A stretch of 64,000 bases of DNA from Agaricus subrufescens (lineage: Eukaryota; Basidiomycota; Agaricomycetes; Agaricales; Agaricaceae), in contig CM057067.1 in NCBI GenBank assembly GCA_029945375.1, positions 868,001 to 932,000 of the forward strand. The letters run 5' to 3'. The notes under the pieces are model-generated. The model was not told where the DNA came from, searched no databases, and was given only the letters and a program-made list of their open reading frames with translations. Made by a program: the position numbers and the translations under genes. Positions 60,768 to 64,000 of the stretch are shown here, piece after piece. Numbering within the stretch: position 1 is the first letter of the stretch; each line of letters starts with the position of its first letter.

Positions 60768-62733
60768 ATGGCGACTCAACGAAAAACTAGAAGCGCTACA
60801 AACGCCTCAACGCTATCATCCAATCCCAGTGGTCCGACTGTGCCGCCAAAGGCTGCAAAAGCCAAAGGCTCAAAGAGGTACCTGGTTCTTAATCAATGTA
60901 TACTAATCATCCGCCTCTGATGCCGCTCCAGGAAAGAAGCACAAAAATCTTGCCCTCCGAATGTCGACGAGAATGGTGTCTCATCCCTAGCCCCAACGAA
61001 GAGGAGTTCGAGGAAAAGGTTGGCTTTCATATCTCGCCATAAACGTCTTCTGACCCCCTTTGAGGAAAACCACACGTAGCGACGAGTCTATTCATGTAGA
61101 GGATGAGCCCTCGACGCCAATGGAAGTTGATACAGCTGCTGAGTTAATGGAGCCTACCGCTGAGGAAGAGCTATCTATCGAAGAGGTATATTCAGTTACA
61201 TATTTTCTTATTTTATTTTAATGACTACCGACAAATAGGCTTCAAAGACCACGAATTCCACCTTGACGAAGAAGTCTGCCTCGACGAGGAAGTCTGTATC
61301 GACGAAGAAGTCCGCCTCGACGAAGAAGTCTGCCTTGACGAAGTCTGCCTCGATGAAGAAGAAGAATTCCACCTCAAAGAAGTCCGCCCCGACAAAGTCA
61401 GCTGCGCCAATGGAGCAGGAGCTTACTGCCCCAGCTAAGGAAGCTACCGTCTCGGCGAAAAAGTCCAGTGCCTCAACGAAGGGGCCTTCTACTTTGACGA
61501 TAGCTCACACTTCAACAAACAAGCCGACTGTTTCGACGAATGGTTCTGCCTCTTCAAGGATAATGAAAGCTAGTAGTTTGCCGAAGAAGGCAATCCGACC
61601 TGCAGGTAATGATCGTTGTTCTGAATTTACTAACCATTGCTGACCAGTTCAGCAGTTTCTTCCTCCATGTTGCTAGCCACGAGCTCCGCTAGCTCCAGCC
61701 AGTCTGTTTCTGCCTCAAGCATTGACACGTCAGCGCCGAAGGAAGATGATTCCGGTGAAGACAAGTTTGAGGCCCTTCGTAAGACGGTCCATCTCCTCTC
61801 AGGTAAATTCAATTGGGTTGACCCTTTACTTTGCTCACTCGTCTTTAGCAAGATTGAATGGACAGGAGAAGGCTGACACTGCCCAACCGAAAGAGCAGTC
61901 AGAAGATCTTATTCCAAAGCCTGTAGGTTCTCGAATTTCAAAGGCGCAGCTACGAGCTGCTATGGGACTTAGTGGACGTGCAAACAACAAAATTTACAAT
62001 TCATGTCGAGTAAGTCTTGTGATATCTTGACCCTCTTAAGTATTGCTTCTGATAAACATGATTTACTAGACTGCTGTTCGAGATGCTATAATACAGTTAC
62101 AGTTTCCAGTCAACATTGACTGGCGCAAACAAGACCGCCAGCTTGCTTTTCAAGTGGTGGAGCTGGTAAGTTTCATATATGTCATATATTCCATTTACTT
62201 ATTTTCGGAAGGCGAAGTTGGGCCAGCCACTGCTGAAGAAATTCAAACAGAACTGGGCTGCAGAACAGATCCTCATATCAATCTGCCAGAACAAACGTAA
62301 TTACAAGAAGAAACAAGTCCGTGGATACAGCCGGAAAAAGGTTGAGCATAACGATAATCACGACAGCAATGAGGGTAGGGAGAATGAACCTGGAGATGAG
62401 GAGGGGTCTGAGAATGAGAATGACCAGGGAGATGAGGGGCCCGATAACGAGAATGACCCAGGAGATGAGAAGGGGTCCGAGAATGAGAGTGACCCAGGAG
62501 ATGAGGAGGGGTCCGAGAATGAGAGTGACCCGGGAGATGAGGAGGGGTCTGACAGTGACTTGGGAGATGAGGAGGGTTCTGAGAGTGGGGCTCAATCGAG
62601 TGGCGAGATGGACGATGAAGATGGTGTGGATGAAGAGGCTCGAAAGGAAACACGTAAGGGGCTGAAACGAAGGTATCAAGATGAGGATAATGGCAAAGAT
62701 GTAGGGAAGGGGAAAAAACCAAAGAAATGCTAG
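60768..62733 (+). CDS. CACTA-borne Lys/Ser-rich protein with acidic repeat tail
   Basis: Eight exons join in frame: 60768-60877, 60932-61018, 61080-61185, 61239-61605, 61653-61802, 61849-62009, 62070-62165 and 62212-62733; 532 aa. The N-terminus is basic. Residues ~101-160 are a tandem of STKKSA/LTKKSA-type repeats. A compact middle reads SRISKAQLRAAMGLSGR, VRDAIIQLQFPVNIDWRKQD and AKLGQPLLKKFKQNWAAEQIL, the most likely folded and perhaps DNA-binding part. After a KKKQVRGYSRKKVE basic patch come EGSENESDPGDE repeats. By analogy with the second protein of plant CACTA elements (TnpA type) it may bind the subterminal region, but I see no homology that proves it. Confidence 0.7.
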
Positions 62734-62983
62734 CTTTTTGTTGGGGCCTTTACCGAAATTTCATAGGATTATTCTTTTATTATTCTCCTAACTTAAACCC
62801 GGTTTAATTTTGACTATTTCACATATTAAGTAAGGAATTCCCCAATTATATAAGTCAGGGAAGTGAAAGTTAGTCTTGGAAATATCTCGCTTACAAGATA
62901 GGGTAAGCACAGATCAAAACTCTGGATTAGTCAAGTCCTAGTCAAGTCTATACCCTACATTCACACGTACATAAGCTCGGTGA
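62734..62983. other. CACTA right subterminal region
   Basis: AT-rich, non-coding, with a short direct repeat TAGTCAAGTC (62928 and 62939 area). It lacks the stem-loop density of the left end, so the two ends of the element are asymmetric. Confidence 0.5.
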
Positions 62984-63009
62984 TCTCCCTAACCCCGGGT
63001 CTCACAGTG
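62984..63009 (-). repeat. CACTA right terminal inverted repeat
   Basis: Reads outward as CACTGTGAGACCCGGGGTTA and ends at CAGTG (63009), followed by the GGG duplication at 63010-63012. Confidence 0.9.
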
Positions 63010-63346
63010 GGGTATGATGCAAACACAAGCACACATACACACGATCTCCCTTTCGAGAGCGGACTGTCACTCAAGAGTATAATTAAAGTATGCAACAATG
63101 TGGAGACCGGGCTGCGCGCGTCTACTGGGAAAATTTCGATGATGAATCTCAACAGAATCTCAATAGATTTTAACTTCATGGATATAAACCGCTCACCACG
63201 ATACATGGACAACCATCATTCTCTGGTCTCTCTGTTCTTTCTTCTTTCCGTCTCTCTTTGTCACTCGCTATCTCCATCGGTCTCTTCCTCAGTCTTTCAG
63301 ACTCCAACTGTCTCTCTTTCTTTCTGTCTTTCTGTCGCTTGTCTAG

Positions 63347-64000
63347 ATGATTAGCACCGTCACCAAGGAATTGAATTATGTGGCAAGATTGTTTCTGGAA
63401 GACAAACTCTTCCCAGCTTTTACTCATCTTGTTGTCAGTCACGTAAGTCCTGTACCGTGTGATCAGTTATTTGAGGCATTACTTCTTTGTTTGTAGTGGA
63501 TACTTGGTATGTGCTTCATTTACTTGCACTACAAGAGGATGTAAAATATCGAATTGGAAATTCTATTAAGCGGCCGCAATCATTATTACCGTAAGTCACG
63601 TACTACCCTCTCACAAATTACAATCATGAACATTTATATATGTAATACAGGTCTATGAGTGGTTAATCACTCTTGACATGGAAATCCGTTTGATCTGGTG
63701 TAATGAGACGAAACAGAGAAAAAAATCATTCATGAAAGCGCTATATCTTGTCAACCGATATGGTGTGATTGCAGATGTGATTTTAAGTACTGTATGTAGG
63801 TCGAGTGTGATATTTACCCATCTGACGTTACGAACTCAACTACTAATCTATGCTCAAGTTTTCCACGGTACAGATGCCGAGGTTTGTAAGACTCTGCTTC
63901 AAGTTTTGGGCGGTACACTCTTTTCGTTCTCTTGTTCCTGAAAGGCCTAAAGACTGATCTTTGTTTTGTCCAGTTACAACCATACTCGGTTCATTTCTTT
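63347..64000 (+). CDS. DUF6533-type membrane protein, paralogue F (runs off window)
   Basis: Exons visible are 63347-63442 (MISTVTKELNYVARLF), micro-exons 63497-63506 (TGGATACTTG) and 63571-63590, 63651-63795 (VYEWLITLDMEIRLIW and YLVNRYGVIADVILSTV), 63859-63912, and the start of exon 6 at 63974 (TTILGSF). It follows E's exon sizes exactly and is E's closest paralogue. The sequence before it (63010-63346) continues the unit interrupted by the CACTA element. The 3' part lies beyond 64000. Confidence 0.8.

Larger units (their letters stand above)
53510..63009. mobile_element. Complete 9.5 kb CACTA (CMC/EnSpm-type) DNA transposon
   Basis: The element is exactly 9,500 bp. Termini are CACTGTGAGCCCCGGGGCTA on the left and, inverted, CACTGTGAGACCCGGGGTTA on the right. 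The empty site is readable in the paralogous repeat at 50492-50525: joining the flanks across one GGG gives GTACGTAACTTTGGG+TATGATGC, matching GTACGTAATTTTGGTTACGATG there. It carries an intact Tnp2-type transposase (minus), a small accessory gene (minus) and a lysine/serine-rich gene (plus). The left ~1 kb is a dense stem-loop array. All parts needed for autonomy appear present. Confidence 0.93.

Noticed and set aside
62273..62722. Minus-strand His/Pro-rich open frame
   Set aside because: Antisense shadow of the acidic repeats in the CACTA plus-strand gene.
1..64000. tRNA, rRNA or other standard RNA genes
   Set aside because: I saw no cloverleaf with matching A and B boxes and no rRNA-like conserved runs. 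A tRNAscan-SE or Infernal run would settle this.

Overview
This is nuclear DNA from a filamentous basidiomycete, most likely an Agaricomycete; I cannot name the species. Genes are split by many short GT-AG introns of about 45-65 nt with CTRAY-like branch sites. The families present fit this group: DUF6533 membrane proteins, a Con-6 protein, and fungal hAT, CACTA and Tad-type LINE elements. Every multi-exon model below was joined by hand by matching splice-site phase to reading frame; none has transcript support.

Layout. 0-10.5 kb: a lineage-specific family of small proteins (about 166 aa) in four intact copies plus one pseudogene and fragments, interleaved with an acidic-tailed protein of unknown function. 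11.0-11.4 kb: a Con-6 gene. 12.3-15.2 kb: a ten-exon hAT transposase with an altered first catalytic position. 15.2-19.5 kb: no gene recognised. 20.0-21.9 kb: a ~190 bp tandem array that appears to derive from the 3' end of the adjacent ORC3 gene. 21.9-27.7 kb: ORC3 (minus) and MCM4 (plus), diverging from a 90 bp promoter that carries MluI-cell-cycle-box-like sites. 30.3-64 kb: six DUF6533 genes in the same orientation, separated by decayed pieces of MCM4. This implies repeated DNA-level duplication of an MCM4+DUF6533 block, followed by MCM4 decay and DUF6533 retention.

Two insertions cut the DUF6533 array. A 5'-truncated Tad-like LINE (37641-41587) sits between perfect 15 bp target duplications and ends in a poly(A) tract. 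A complete 9,500 bp CACTA (CMC/EnSpm-type) element (53510-63009) has CACTGTGAG termini and a GGG target duplication; its empty site can be read in the paralogous unit at ~50.5 kb. The CACTA element encodes a 1,040-aa Tnp2-type transposase and two accessory genes. Its left subterminal region is an unusual array of about 17 stem-loops in ~0.94 kb, including paired modules that differ in sequence yet keep their base pairing. That array is my best candidate for something undescribed.

ORC3 and MCM4 both act in replication-origin licensing, and their shared promoter suggests G1/S co-expression. The remaining genes look lineage-specific or selfish rather than parts of one pathway.
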